Part shown: in pieces, positions 15,943 to 24,624 of the stretch | Position numbering within the stretch: the stretch's first letter is position 1 | Layout of the letters: each line of letters opens with the position of its first letter | IMG/VR virus record: IMGVR_UViG_3300005329_000006 | Location: 1-45,740 of that record | Length of the DNA stretch: 45,740 bases | From: a virus | Direction: 5' to 3' (one strand) | Program-made: the position numbers and the translations under genes | The notes under the pieces: model-generated | Databases searched by the model: none | Seen by the model: only the letters and a program-made list of their open reading frames with translations | Told to the model about the DNA's origin: nothing

Positions 15943-16562
15943 ATACCGCAACAATGGCTCGCCAGATCGCCGCGGAAGCGATCGCAATCGAACCGGGAAA
16001 CCAGAACGAAGGCGAGTTCTCGGAATTGATCGCAATGCTACTGACGACGAACCCGATGCGAAACGTCATGGAAATCGGGACGGAACGCGGTTGCTCGTTC
16101 TATGCGTGGTGCAAGGCAAGCGCGCCCGACGGCGTGAAGATCTCGCTTGATTGGGGATGGGGCGCGAGCGGGACCGGCAATTTCCGGACCGCAGAAGCGC
16201 GCGCGGAACGCGATAACCGTTTGCTCGGATACGCGAAGAACGTTTATCGCATCGAAGGCGATTCGCACTTGCCGGAAAACCGAATGCGCGTTCAATCGAT
16301 CTTGCACGGCGAACCGCTCGATTTCCTTTTTATCGACGGCGATCACTCGGAAGCGGGCGTCCGGCAAGACTGGGAAATGTACGGACCGCTCGTTCGACCG
16401 GGCGGAATCGTGGCATTTCACGACATCAAGGAATGTGAGTACCACACGCGCGCCGGTTGTTTCGTTCATAACTTTTGGAACGGTTTGACCGGCGTCCGCA
16501 AAAGCGAATTGATCTCGCGCGAGCATGTTTGGGGCGGGATCGGAGTTGTGTTTCCAAGTTAA
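15939..16562 (+). CDS. SAM-dependent methyltransferase (class I, Methyltransf_24-like)
   Basis: The 207 residues show a Rossmann pattern: motif I VMEIGTERGCS (residues 43-53), FLFIDGDHSEAGVRQDWE (about 129-146), then VRPGGIVAFHDI (about 152-163) with the usual His-Asp after the strand. This arrangement belongs to the class often found in glycan clusters (Methyltransf_24/cephalosporin hydroxylase-like). It is the last gene of a translationally coupled cassette with three glycosyltransferases, so it probably methylates the sugar they add. ATG 15939 overlaps the preceding stop. A longer in-frame opening to 15495 is only overlap. Confidence 0.85.
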   Translation: MNTATMARQIAAEAIAIEPGNQNEGEFSELIAMLLTTNPMRNVMEIGTERGCSFYAWCKASAPDGVKISLDWGWGASGTGNFRTAEARAERDNRLLGYAKNVYRIEGDSHLPENRMRVQSILHGEPLDFLFIDGDHSEAGVRQDWEMYGPLVRPGGIVAFHDIKECEYHTRAGCFVHNFWNGLTGVRKSELISREHVWGGIGVVFPS

Positions 16563-16589
16563 CAAACCACAAACGGAGGAACTAGCGAA

Positions 16590-17000
16590 ATGAGCACAGG
16601 AATCACGGGCAGGATCACGAAGTCTTTTTCTTTGGGCGGGACGAGCGTTTCGATCCCGAGCGATTCTCAAACCGCCGACACCATGGTCAAACTCGAAACG
16701 ACCGTGTCACCGGCAACAACGAACTTTCACCGCATCTTGCAGGTTCCCGCGGCGCTGATCAAGATGATGTCGATCACGTCCAACAAGGCCGTTACCATTA
16801 AAACGAATTCGTCGGGCGCGCCGGATCAGACGCTCTCAATCGGCGCAAATCAAGGTTTGGTTTGGTCGATTACGGATGTCGCGACGATCCCTTGCCCGAT
16901 CACGGACGATATAACCGACGTTTACATCTCTAACGCGGGCGCGGACGAAGCGGACGTGAAATTCAATTTCCTGATCGATCAACCCGGCGTCGGAAGCTAG
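16590..17000 (+). CDS. Small structural-type phage protein (136 aa)
   Basis: The 136 residues show beta-strand alternation and are rich in Thr, Ser and Ile, with VSIPSDSQTADTMVKLETTV, TIKTNSSGAPDQTLSIGA and DVYISNAGADEADVKFNF. There is no signal peptide. A strong ribosome site (CGGAGGAACTA) and a following terminator-like hairpin suggest a well-expressed virion component, perhaps a decoration protein. The same 11-nt leader sequence precedes the secreted gene at 40064. Confidence 0.7.
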   Translation: MSTGITGRITKSFSLGGTSVSIPSDSQTADTMVKLETTVSPATTNFHRILQVPAALIKMMSITSNKAVTIKTNSSGAPDQTLSIGANQGLVWSITDVATIPCPITDDITDVYISNAGADEADVKFNFLIDQPGVGS

Positions 17001-17031
17001 GTTCTCGTTTCGGGCGTTTCTCCGTGGAAGT

Positions 17032-17064
17032 GGGAGCGGCTTTCGGGCCGCTCTCGCTTTTATA
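17032..17064 (+). terminator. Terminator-like hairpin before head-tail connector genes
   Basis: A 9-bp stem with one G-U pair, GGGAGCGGC (17032-17040) with GCCGCTCTC (17047-17055), has a UUUCGG loop and is followed by GCTTTTAT. The short U-run suggests partial termination and a way to reduce downstream expression relative to the preceding gene. Confidence 0.75.
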
Positions 17065-17073
17065 AAAGGAACT

Positions 17074-17715
17074 ATGTCAATTACTCTTTGCGAACTCGAC
17101 GACTTGAAAGGTTGGCTCGGACTTGAGGACGACAACACGGAAGACGACGTACTCAACCGACTGATCGAATCGACTTCCGCGGACTTTCTTCGCGAGATCC
17201 GGCGTCCCGATTTCGCACCAACCGCGGAATTTACGGACCGGATCCCCGGATCCGGATCGTCGGAACTATTTCTCAGACACTACCCGATACAGGAGATTTC
17301 GAGCGTCTTCGTTAACGGGACGGAAATCGAAGAGTCGTTCGACGGAATCACCGCGCCCGGTTATTTCTTCGACGATCAGGCAACGCCCGAAGACCGGCAG
17401 AAAATTATTCTCGTCGGTTCGGTCTGGGCGCGCACTTGTTACGGGATCCCGAACGTCGTCGTCGAGTATGACGCCGGTTATCCCGCCGACGAGATCCCGC
17501 CCGACGTGACGCAAGCGGTTATCGAATGGATCGGATGGAAGCGCGGTTACTCGCAATTACAGCAACAAAATCAGGCCGATGTTACTTGGCAGCAATTGGG
17601 CGAGTATCAATCGGCATTCTCCGCGGGCAAGGCAACTCTACAGGCAAGCGCGTTCTCGACGCCGCAAAGCGTCGGCGACGTGCTCGCAAAATATATGAAG
17701 GCGCGCGAGTTCTAA
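17074..17715 (+). CDS. Head-tail connector (HK97 gp6-like)
   Basis: The 213 residues are of the gp6/DUF-type adaptor class that attaches under the portal. The N-terminal helices (LDDLKGWLGLEDDNTEDDVL, NRLIESTSADFL) are typical. FLRHYPIQEISSVFVNGTEI and VVVEYDAGYPADEIPPDVTQ, followed by WIGWKRGY, match the usual adaptor pattern. AAGGA lies upstream of the ATG. The following genes are the stopper, tail-completion and tail terminator types in the standard order, which supports the call. Confidence 0.9.
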   Translation: MSITLCELDDLKGWLGLEDDNTEDDVLNRLIESTSADFLREIRRPDFAPTAEFTDRIPGSGSSELFLRHYPIQEISSVFVNGTEIEESFDGITAPGYFFDDQATPEDRQKIILVGSVWARTCYGIPNVVVEYDAGYPADEIPPDVTQAVIEWIGWKRGYSQLQQQNQADVTWQQLGEYQSAFSAGKATLQASAFSTPQSVGDVLAKYMKAREF

Positions 17716-17716
17716 C

Positions 17717-18130
17717 ATGCTCGACACGTTCGATCGCCTTCTCAAATCTCATTGTTCGATCTGGAAAAAAGGCGGGACCGGCGTCTTTGATCAGTACGGA
17801 CACGAATCGCAACAATTCATTCTCTTAGTCGATAACGTTGCGTGTTGGGTGACGCCGCGCGCCGGGAAGGAACTCGAGTCCGAGGCCGCGTTCGGAATCC
17901 AAACGCACACGTTCTTTATGCGTCCGCAATTTGTCGACGACGATCAACGCCCGCTCGATATTCATCATTGGTTGCAATTGAATCGCGTTGGACTGTTCGA
18001 CGGAACGGAACGGATAATCATCGATCCGCCGGACGCGGAACAGGGGCAACTCTACAACATAGTGAACATAAAAGATCCGGGAATGTTAGGTCATCATTTG
18101 GAAGTACAAACGAAACTCATCGAACCGTAA
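17717..18130 (+). CDS. Head closure / stopper protein
   Basis: The protein is 137 residues with IWKKGGTGVFDQYGHES near the start and CWVTPRAGKELESEAAFG in the middle, ending in a beta-rich segment (IVNIKDPGMLGHHLEVQTKL). Short proteins like this with a Cys-X-Val start and a terminal beta strand lie between the gp6-type adaptor and gp10-type protein in HK97-like phages, and act as head-completion stoppers. The call rests mainly on gene order. Confidence 0.75.
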   Translation: MLDTFDRLLKSHCSIWKKGGTGVFDQYGHESQQFILLVDNVACWVTPRAGKELESEAAFGIQTHTFFMRPQFVDDDQRPLDIHHWLQLNRVGLFDGTERIIIDPPDAEQGQLYNIVNIKDPGMLGHHLEVQTKLIEP

Positions 18131-18132
18131 TC

Positions 18133-18543
18133 ATGCCGATCCGCGGCGACAAACAAGTCGTCAAGTTTATCGATCACTCGAAAGAAGCGCGCGCGAAAAT
18201 CTTCGATATTGTCATGGAAGCGACGACGGATGTTTTCGTCGACGAGATCGCGCCCGCGGCTCGCGCACTCTCGCCCGTCGGCGACCAACCAGTCCGCGAA
18301 GGCGAGAAACGCAATCGCGATTCGATCGAAGTCAAAGTGTTTGGCACGAAAAAGGGACCGGGCGCGAAGATCTATACCACGTCGGGACACGGCGGATTTC
18401 TCGAAATGGGAACGAAGAAAATGGGACCGCAACCCTACATTTACCCGGCGGTTCAAGGGAACTTGCAAAAAATCCCCGAGCGCGTGAGAGATCTCACGGA
18501 CGCGGAAAAACTAGAGAAACCGAAATTAAATGGCGACGCCTGA
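18133..18543 (+). CDS. HK97 gp10-like tail-completion protein
   Basis: The protein is 136 residues: a long N-terminal helix (EARAKIFDIVMEATTDVFVD), then ALSPVGDQPVREGEKR, then TSGHGGFLEMGTKKMGPQPY with IYPAV. The GFLEMGTKKMGPQPYIYPA segment is characteristic of the gp10 family. ATG 18133 was chosen because the 97 upstream in-frame codons only overlap the previous gene. Its end overlaps the next gene's start by 14 nt. Confidence 0.9.
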   Translation: MPIRGDKQVVKFIDHSKEARAKIFDIVMEATTDVFVDEIAPAARALSPVGDQPVREGEKRNRDSIEVKVFGTKKGPGAKIYTTSGHGGFLEMGTKKMGPQPYIYPAVQGNLQKIPERVRDLTDAEKLEKPKLNGDA

Positions 18544-18994
18544 CGCGAATCTTTTGGTCCGCACTTGGCTCTTGACGCCGTTCCTTGCGATCGACGGCGA
18601 AGGCGTAACGAATCCCGTTCTCGATCTGATCGGTCCGGATCGCGTTTGGGCGGGCGCATTACCGGAGGGATTTGATCCCGGCGCAGGTCCGGGAATTACC
18701 GTCGTCCGCGGCGGCTCGGGAATGACGTCGGGCGGGCGACCAAACCCCGAGATCCCGGATCTCGTAAGCGCTCACGTTCAAATCCGTGTATGGGCCGAAT
18801 TGAACGAGTTCCAAGTCGCAAACACAATTTATCTGGCGATTCGGGAATGGATGCACGCGCGGAACAATATCGTTTTCGAGGATATCGGCTATTTAATGCA
18901 ATCGGTCGAAGTCGTCGAAGGGATGGACGTCCGGGATCCGGAAACAGGTTTTGCAACTGTAATTTGCTTTTTTGATTTGTTGTTACACAACTAA
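18530..18994 (+). CDS. Tail terminator-like protein
   Basis: The protein is 154 residues with LLVRTWLLTPFLAIDGEGVT at the N-terminus, then GPGITVVRGGSGMTSGG, SAHVQIRVWAE and a C-terminal strand (ATVICFFDLLLHN). The layout fits DUF3168-type tail-completion or terminator proteins that cap the tail tube. The call rests on order (after gp10-like, before the tail tube) and on the alternation of strands and helices. Confidence 0.75.
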   Translation: MATPDANLLVRTWLLTPFLAIDGEGVTNPVLDLIGPDRVWAGALPEGFDPGAGPGITVVRGGSGMTSGGRPNPEIPDLVSAHVQIRVWAELNEFQVANTIYLAIREWMHARNNIVFEDIGYLMQSVEVVEGMDVRDPETGFATVICFFDLLLHN

Positions 18995-19013
18995 TTCAGC
19001 GAGGAGAAAAACC

Positions 19014-19556
19014 ATGGGTGACGTAGCAAACGTTGTTTCAGGTCCGGCGAAATTATTCGTCGCGCCAGTCGGGACCGCGATCCCGAACCTTACCGGGAAC
19101 GTTTCGGCGTTCGCGGCATTTACCGACGTCGGGTTTACGGACAAAGGCGTCGAATTTGATTACTCTGCAACCGACAAGGACATCGAAGTCGACGAGCTTA
19201 CATCGCCGGTCGACATCCTGATCGATAAGGAAAAAGTAGAAATTAACGTCGTGCTCGCGGAAACTACGCTCGAAAATCTTTATTTCTGCATTTCGGGCGG
19301 GACGCTGGCATCGGCGACCGAGTTAACAGTCGGCGGCAAAGTTCGCCCGTCCGAATTTGTTCTCGGAATCCATGGACCGGGACCGAACGGCGGAACTCGT
19401 CAAATCATCGTTTACCGGGCGATGCCGCAAGGAAATCCGAAGGTGCACTGGCAGCGCAACGATAAAACCATGTTCGCGGCAAAGTTCCGCGGACTGGCGG
19501 ACTCGACGCGCGCGGACGGTGCGAACATCTGCGGGATCGAAGATTTCGGAACATAG
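19014..19556 (+). CDS. Major tail protein (tail tube)
   Basis: The 180 residues are mostly beta. AKLFVAPVGTAIPNLTG is followed by FTDVGFTDKGVEFDYSATDK, LTSPVDILIDKEKVEINVVL, a TTLENLYF segment and an end resembling siphophage tube proteins (QIIVYRAMPQGNPKVHWQR, FAAKFRGLAD). ATG 19014 was chosen for its strong ribosome site (GAGGAGAA, five bases upstream). It precedes the tail assembly chaperone pair and tape measure, the normal place for the tube. Its AGGAGAA is complementary to an RNA loop at 40543-40549. Confidence 0.9.
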   Translation: MGDVANVVSGPAKLFVAPVGTAIPNLTGNVSAFAAFTDVGFTDKGVEFDYSATDKDIEVDELTSPVDILIDKEKVEINVVLAETTLENLYFCISGGTLASATELTVGGKVRPSEFVLGIHGPGPNGGTRQIIVYRAMPQGNPKVHWQRNDKTMFAAKFRGLADSTRADGANICGIEDFGT

Positions 19557-19586
19557 TCGAAATCGAACAGTCGACTAGTCGTTCTC

Positions 19587-19601
19587 GAATAAAATTTATT
19601 C
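19587..19601. promoter_or_regulatory. 15-bp dyad between tail tube and chaperone genes
   Basis: GAATAAA-A-TTTATTC is a perfect 7-bp inverted repeat around one base in an otherwise GC-rich stretch. It could be a weak RNA stem or a binding site. It sits 22 nt before the GTG start of the chaperone. No promoter was identified with it. Confidence 0.4.
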
Positions 19602-19622
19602 TCGCTGAAAGGATCTCCAACC

Positions 19623-20060
19623 GTGCCAAACCCGCGGTCCGATGCCGATCAACTAGCGCGGTCGCCGATTAAAGTCACCCTCGGCGATCGCGTTTATGAT
19701 TTGCCATGTTTGCGCGTGAAAGCGTCGCACGACTGGCGAAAGAAACTCGTCGAAGCAATGGCGCCGCTCGTCGGCGCGTTTGATCCGGCGAAAAGTGCAA
19801 CGTCGAACAGTGTTGCGGAAGGGCTTACCGGCGCGTTGATTGCGTTTCCTGAGATCGTCGCCGGTCTGATCTTCGCCTATGCTGGCGACACTCTCAAGAA
19901 AGACGAGATCGAAGCGGAAGCAACCGACGAGCAACTGGCGGCGGCGTTCGCGGCGATTATGCAAGTCGCTTACCCTTTCTTGCCGTCGATGAAAACGGCG
20001 ACGACCGCGGCGATGGCGAGCACGCGGAACCCGCAACCGACGGCGAGGTTTACGAACTGA
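19623..20060 (+). CDS. Tail assembly chaperone, short form (G-type)
   Basis: The protein is 145 residues and starts with GTG 19623 (AAGGA about ten bases upstream). The N-terminal half contains SPIKVTLGDRVYDLPCLRVK, then a helix-rich part ending QLAAAFAAIMQVAYPFLPS. Proteins of this shape before the tape measure are tail assembly chaperones that keep the tape measure soluble. Ribosomes that do not slip at 19973-19979 stop at TGA 20058-20060 after a short Thr/Ala-rich tail. Confidence 0.85.
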   Translation: MPNPRSDADQLARSPIKVTLGDRVYDLPCLRVKASHDWRKKLVEAMAPLVGAFDPAKSATSNSVAEGLTGALIAFPEIVAGLIFAYAGDTLKKDEIEAEATDEQLAAAFAAIMQVAYPFLPSMKTATTAAMASTRNPQPTARFTN

Positions 20061-20293
20061 TTCTCGCCGACTACGGAATCCCCCCGTGGATCGTTAACGA
20101 AGAATTTACGCCGGAAATGCTTCACTTGATTGTTGTTTGCCGCGACCGGCGGATCCGCGAAATAAACGCACAACTCGACCAAATGGACAACCGCCGACGG
20201 GAACCAGCATCGCGGCGAGTTTCAAGCGAAGAACTGCTCGCACGAATGCGGATCGATCCCAAAAAGCACATGACCGAACGGAAGGCGCAATAA
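19623..20293 (+). CDS. Tail assembly chaperone, -1 frameshift form (GT-type)
   Basis: This is the extended product made if the ribosome slips -1 at 19973-19979. The shared part is followed in the -1 frame by LAVDENGDDRGDGEHAEPAT, then YELILADYGIPPWIVNEEFT, then a helical, charged segment ending KKHMTERKAQ at TAA 20291-20293. No ATG, GTG or TTG lies between the slip site and the conserved part until ATG 20119, so the frame is not a separate gene. Expected size is about 223 residues. This is the standard arrangement for siphophage G/GT chaperones. Confidence 0.85.
19973..19979 (+). promoter_or_regulatory. Canonical -1 slippery heptamer C CCT TTC
   Basis: The heptamer CCCTTTC has the XXXYYYZ form, with zero-frame codons CCT TTC and -1 codons CCC TTT. 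It sits just before the point where the -1 frame becomes protein-like. No obvious downstream pseudoknot was worked out by eye. Confidence 0.85.
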
Positions 20294-22873
20294 ATGGCGA
20301 TCAAAGCGGGCGATGTCGTTTATGAGTTTCTAGGCGACTTATCAAATCTCGACGAGAGTTTCGACAAGGCAAAAGAGACCGGCGAGAAATGGCAAGACGA
20401 AGTAAAGGGACTCTCGCAGGAACAGGCGGACGCGCAATCGAGACTTTGGTCGGAACCCGCGAAAGCGGCGGAAGACGCCGGAAAGAAAGTCGTCGAAGTC
20501 GCTGCAAGTACCGCGGCGTCTGCGACCTCGGCAACCGCGCAAGCGGTCGCGGCAACCGCGCAAGCGGCGACCGGAACCGCGGCGGTCACGTCGTCGGTTA
20601 CCGAACTAAGTCTCGCGGCGCAAGTATTACCCGGCGTTTTCGCGGGCGCTTTCGGCGTCGCCGTCGTTCTAGGTTTCCTTGAAGTTCTAGGCGCGGGTCT
20701 GTCCGCTTTCTATGCTTGGCAAACTTCGACGCTTGAATTTGCCGCATCTTGGGAAAAGGTTCAGCGCACTTTTTTCGAAACCGATCAGTCGTTACAAAAC
20801 GGGATCGACAAGGAAAAACAAAAACTCATTGAATTAACGCAAGGCCCGGTCGCCGCTCTTGAATTCGGTTTGAAGCACATGGGCGACGGCGGCGTCGACG
20901 CTTTCAAAGCGCTTGACAGGGAAATGCAAGCAGTCTTGAAAGATCTCGACCTCTTGACGTCGGGATTTATCGGGAAACTCGACGTGTTCGTCGGATCGGG
21001 CGGAATCGCGACCGAAGATATTAAAGAATCAATGGCGACGCTTTCGAAACTGATGCGCGAAGCGGCGGCGGAACGTCCCGGCGATCCCACCGCGGCACTT
21101 GCGAAAGGACTCGACTTTACAACACAAAAAATTATCGGAATGAATGTCGCGATCGGCGGCGTCGACAAAGCTCTCGACAATACTTTCAGCCAAGGCGCGG
21201 CAACGAAAGGACTCGAAGCGGAGCGCGAAGGCTGGATCGCCGTCACGTCCAGCATCCAAAAACAAATCGAAACGTTGCAATTGCACGGGAAAGTTTTACA
21301 ACAGGAGGAAGCGAAGAAAGCAGCCGATCAAGCCGCGGGCATAGCAAAAGGCGCGATGGAACAACAACTCGCGCAAATCGAGTTATGGAAAGCAACGCAG
21401 CATCAAGCCTATGAAGAGGGAAAAGTGTCCGCGGCGGACTGGGGAGTCGCGCAAGTTCGAGCGGCGCAAGCGGCGGCCATAGCACATGAAGATTATCAGC
21501 AACGACTAATTACGATTTATGCCCGATCCGGGCAAGTCATCAAAGCGCAAGCCGCACAGCAAGAACTCGCGACGCTCGCGACCAAGAATCAGGCAAAAGA
21601 AACCGAAGTTCTGGCGGCGGCGATGGAAAAACACCGGACCGCTACACAGAAAGTTATTCAGGAATACGCGACGTTACTTTCGGGCGCGATCAACAAAGAA
21701 TCGCAAGCGGCGATCAATCTATTAAATGAGCGCGTCAAGGCGCAGCAAGCGGCGATCGACGGCGAAGTTCAGGCGGAACAGGCGGCGGCGGATCAAAAAG
21801 CGATCATCTTAAAAACGCAATACGATCGCGGCTTGATTACCGCACAGCAATATTTAGAACAGTTAAAAAAGCTCTATGCCGACGAAGTGCAAGCGCTCGT
21901 TGCGATGCTCAACCGGAAACAGCAACTCGTTATTATCGAAGCGCAAAACGAGGCGAGGCGGCGCGGGCAAACCCTTACCGATGCGCAAGCGAAGGAATTG
22001 AAAGGCTATCAGGATATTGAGAACAAAAAGGCGGCGATACAGGCCGACTTCGATAAAAAGTTTCTCAAGACTCAAGATCAGGTTACGACGCGACAGGCGA
22101 AGCAATACCAAACCATAGGGAAACTGCTCGACGACTACGCGAAGAAATTGCGCGCGTCCCATACGGAATTGACCGGATTCGGGAAAGCCGCGGAAGCGAC
22201 GTTGAACGGAGTAACGGACGCATTTGGATCAGCGATTTCCGCTTGGCTCTCGGGACAGGCGAGTTTCGGGCAAGCGATGGAACAGGCGCTCGCACAATAC
22301 CTGATCCAAGTCGCTTCGAAAGCGGCGATCGACGCGCTTTACTTCACCGCTTGGGGGATTGCTGACCTGTTTTGGAATCCGGCGCGAGCGGGCGCGGACT
22401 TCGCGGCGGCGGGCGAATTTGCGGCGATCGCTGGCGTCGCGGGCGCGGCGGGTAAGGCACTCGCGGGCGCATCGAGCGGCGGCGGCTCGAAAGACTCGAA
22501 AGACTCGACCGGCACAGCAAGCGGCGCGGCGAACCCGGCAACGCAACCGGCACAGAATCCGGTTACGGTACAGAACACGGCGCGACTCGCGGAAGGCGGA
22601 CTCGTCACGCGAGCGACGGCGATCGTTGCGGGCGATGCGCGAGGCGGCGGCGACGCCGCGGAAGGCGTCTTACCACTTACGAACCCGCGGGCGATGCGCG
22701 CGATCGCGGCGGCAATTACCGATCACATGGGCGGCGCGGGCGGCGATCACTATCACATAAAAGGCGACGTGATCGATCACACGCAATTGATCCGACGGGT
22801 AAGTCGACAAGTGAAGCGCGGCAAAGGACGCTTGACGTCCGCAAATTCTCTTCGCTTAACGAGACGTTCATAA
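20294..22873 (+). CDS. Tape measure protein
   Basis: The 859 residues, the longest protein here, set the tail length. A helical N-terminus with coiled-coil (FDKAKETGEKWQDEVKGLSQ) and an Ala/Thr-rich stretch lead to a hydrophobic segment at about residues 110-145 (LSLAAQVLPGVFAGAFGVAV and onward). Long Gln/Ala-rich helices follow to about 590. A second hydrophobic region lies at about 650-730. The end holds LAEGGLVTRATAIVAGDARG and a His-rich DHYHIKGDVID. It starts right after the chaperone stop, as usual. Confidence 0.95.
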   Translation: MAIKAGDVVYEFLGDLSNLDESFDKAKETGEKWQDEVKGLSQEQADAQSRLWSEPAKAAEDAGKKVVEVAASTAASATSATAQAVAATAQAATGTAAVTSSVTELSLAAQVLPGVFAGAFGVAVVLGFLEVLGAGLSAFYAWQTSTLEFAASWEKVQRTFFETDQSLQNGIDKEKQKLIELTQGPVAALEFGLKHMGDGGVDAFKALDREMQAVLKDLDLLTSGFIGKLDVFVGSGGIATEDIKESMATLSKLMREAAAERPGDPTAALAKGLDFTTQKIIGMNVAIGGVDKALDNTFSQGAATKGLEAEREGWIAVTSSIQKQIETLQLHGKVLQQEEAKKAADQAAGIAKGAMEQQLAQIELWKATQHQAYEEGKVSAADWGVAQVRAAQAAAIAHEDYQQRLITIYARSGQVIKAQAAQQELATLATKNQAKETEVLAAAMEKHRTATQKVIQEYATLLSGAINKESQAAINLLNERVKAQQAAIDGEVQAEQAAADQKAIILKTQYDRGLITAQQYLEQLKKLYADEVQALVAMLNRKQQLVIIEAQNEARRRGQTLTDAQAKELKGYQDIENKKAAIQADFDKKFLKTQDQVTTRQAKQYQTIGKLLDDYAKKLRASHTELTGFGKAAEATLNGVTDAFGSAISAWLSGQASFGQAMEQALAQYLIQVASKAAIDALYFTAWGIADLFWNPARAGADFAAAGEFAAIAGVAGAAGKALAGASSGGGSKDSKDSTGTASGAANPATQPAQNPVTVQNTARLAEGGLVTRATAIVAGDARGGGDAAEGVLPLTNPRAMRAIAAAITDHMGGAGGDHYHIKGDVIDHTQLIRRVSRQVKRGKGRLTSANSLRLTRRS

Positions 22874-23257
22874 ATGGCACTCGACGACACTTTCCCGAAA
22901 ATCGTTTATCAGGGCGTAACGTTGCTTTTCTCTTATCCCCCTGTAATGAAGGCGCAAACCAACAAACGAAGCGCGCTTCGTCACGACTCGGTTACGCTTT
23001 CCGGTTTGCGGCAAAGTCTTTGGTTCCGGACCGATCAGTTCTTCGAAATGCAACTCGACTTCGTTCCGCAAGCGGACATCGAAGACTGGGCGACGTTCAT
23101 CGAATACGCTTTGCAGGGCGGCGACTTCGCTTACTATCCGGACCGAACGCAAGCCGACTTCGTTTCGTTCTTGTTGGAAGATACCGATTGGGATCCGAAG
23201 TTCGCATTTCGTAATATGGACAAATTCACTTTGACGCTTCGCCTGTTTGTCGAATGA
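22874..23257 (+). CDS. Tail tip protein (distal-tail-like)
   Basis: The protein is 127 residues and all-beta in pattern: IVYQGVTLLFSYPPVMKAQT, LSGLRQSLWFRTDQFFEMQL, then ADIEDWATFIEYALQGGDFA and a C-terminal strand KFTLTLRLFV. Short proteins of this type follow the tape measure in siphophages and form part of the distal ring. The stop overlaps the next ATG. Confidence 0.75.
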   Translation: MALDDTFPKIVYQGVTLLFSYPPVMKAQTNKRSALRHDSVTLSGLRQSLWFRTDQFFEMQLDFVPQADIEDWATFIEYALQGGDFAYYPDRTQADFVSFLLEDTDWDPKFAFRNMDKFTLTLRLFVE

Positions 23258-24624
23258 TCACGCCGCCTAGTCTCTGGAGTACCGTCAATTCGTTTCACAA
23301 TAAAGCCCCCGTCTTTCTCGTCGAGATCGAAACTTATGGTCGATCTTTTACAAACGTCGAGATCGGGTTCGGCGGGTCCGTGCCTTGGCTCGTTTCGCTC
23401 GAAGATCTCGCGTTAACGATTTCGGATCTCGACGGCGGCGCGGATCTCGCGGAGTTTACATTCGTCGTTCAAGACCGCGGGCGCGTGATCGTCGCCAGTA
23501 TGCCGACCTTCACATTCGAAGGGAAAGCAGTCACGTTAAAGACTGGTTTTCAGGGAATCGCGGTTACCGATTATGTGACGCTGTTTACCGGGCGCATCGA
23601 TCAAGTCAATTCCGTAAACGGCGGTTTAGAGTGGCAGTTCGTATGCTCCGACAATTCCATCTTGCTCGAACCCGCGGTTTATTTGACCGGCGACGACGGG
23701 CGACCAACCGACGGCGATCACCGTAAAACTGTGATCGGTCATCCACTCGACATCCTCGAAGCGATCCTCGTCGATCATCTCGAAATCGATATCGGGCTTA
23801 TTAACCTAACGCGCTTGCACGCATACCGCGACGGGATCTTCGACGGGTTCGAGTTCTCGTTCTCGCTCGATACGCCGCCGAACGCAAAAGATTTTATCGA
23901 AGCGGAGTTAATGAAGCCGCTCGGCGGTTACATGTGGGTGAATAATCTCGGGCAGTTTGATTTCAGTTTCTTCTATCCGGAATCGGATGCGTCGGTCCGG
24001 ACGTTGACCGAGGCGGTTACTTTCGAAATCCCCGACGTCTTGCAATCCGATCTCGTCAACTCCGTGCGTTTCCGCTTCGATCACGTCGAGGACACGGAAG
24101 GGAACACTTCGTCCGCCGATTTTCTGGCGGAATCGATCAACAATTTCGCGCTCTCGATCGACCGTTACGGACTGACCGGCGAACAAATCATCGAATCGAA
24201 GGGGATGCGGTCCGGACTTGCCGGTTTCCTTTTGGCGAAGATAATCTCGCGCCTGATCGTGTTCCGTTACGGTTTGAAAAACTTGCGAATCGAAACCATG
24301 CCGTTCACTTGGACGGAATGCATTCTCGAACCGGGCGACGTCGTGACGCTGGAAAACTCGTCGATCCCGGACCGCGAGGCGGGCGCGATCGGCATCTCAA
24401 AGAAACTTGTCGTGCTCGATCGTAATTGGCGGTTCATGGACGGCGTCGTCGAATATACGTTGATCGATGGGAGCTATCTCGACAAGTTCAAAGCCTACTT
24501 GATCACGACGGACGGACAGGCGGATTACACCGCGAGCGATTCAGCGCATCAACTGAGCGATATGTTTCTTTGTAACGACTCGAATCAATACTCGACCGGC
24601 GCACCGGGCCATACTCTCGCATGA
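23254..24624 (+). CDS. Tail tip / baseplate hub-like protein
   Basis: The protein is 456 residues: PVFLVEIETYGRSFTNVEIG, LEDLALTISDLDGGADLAEF, then a TGFQGI..TLFTGRIDQV segment typical of hub-type phage tail proteins. The remaining beta-rich domain includes VTFEIPDVLQSDLVNSVRFR and ECILEPGDVVTLEN. The position after the distal-tail-like gene and before the tail tip fibre supports a hub role. ATG overlaps the previous stop; its own stop overlaps the next start. Confidence 0.8.
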   Translation: MITPPSLWSTVNSFHNKAPVFLVEIETYGRSFTNVEIGFGGSVPWLVSLEDLALTISDLDGGADLAEFTFVVQDRGRVIVASMPTFTFEGKAVTLKTGFQGIAVTDYVTLFTGRIDQVNSVNGGLEWQFVCSDNSILLEPAVYLTGDDGRPTDGDHRKTVIGHPLDILEAILVDHLEIDIGLINLTRLHAYRDGIFDGFEFSFSLDTPPNAKDFIEAELMKPLGGYMWVNNLGQFDFSFFYPESDASVRTLTEAVTFEIPDVLQSDLVNSVRFRFDHVEDTEGNTSSADFLAESINNFALSIDRYGLTGEQIIESKGMRSGLAGFLLAKIISRLIVFRYGLKNLRIETMPFTWTECILEPGDVVTLENSSIPDREAGAIGISKKLVVLDRNWRFMDGVVEYTLIDGSYLDKFKAYLITTDGQADYTASDSAHQLSDMFLCNDSNQYSTGAPGHTLA

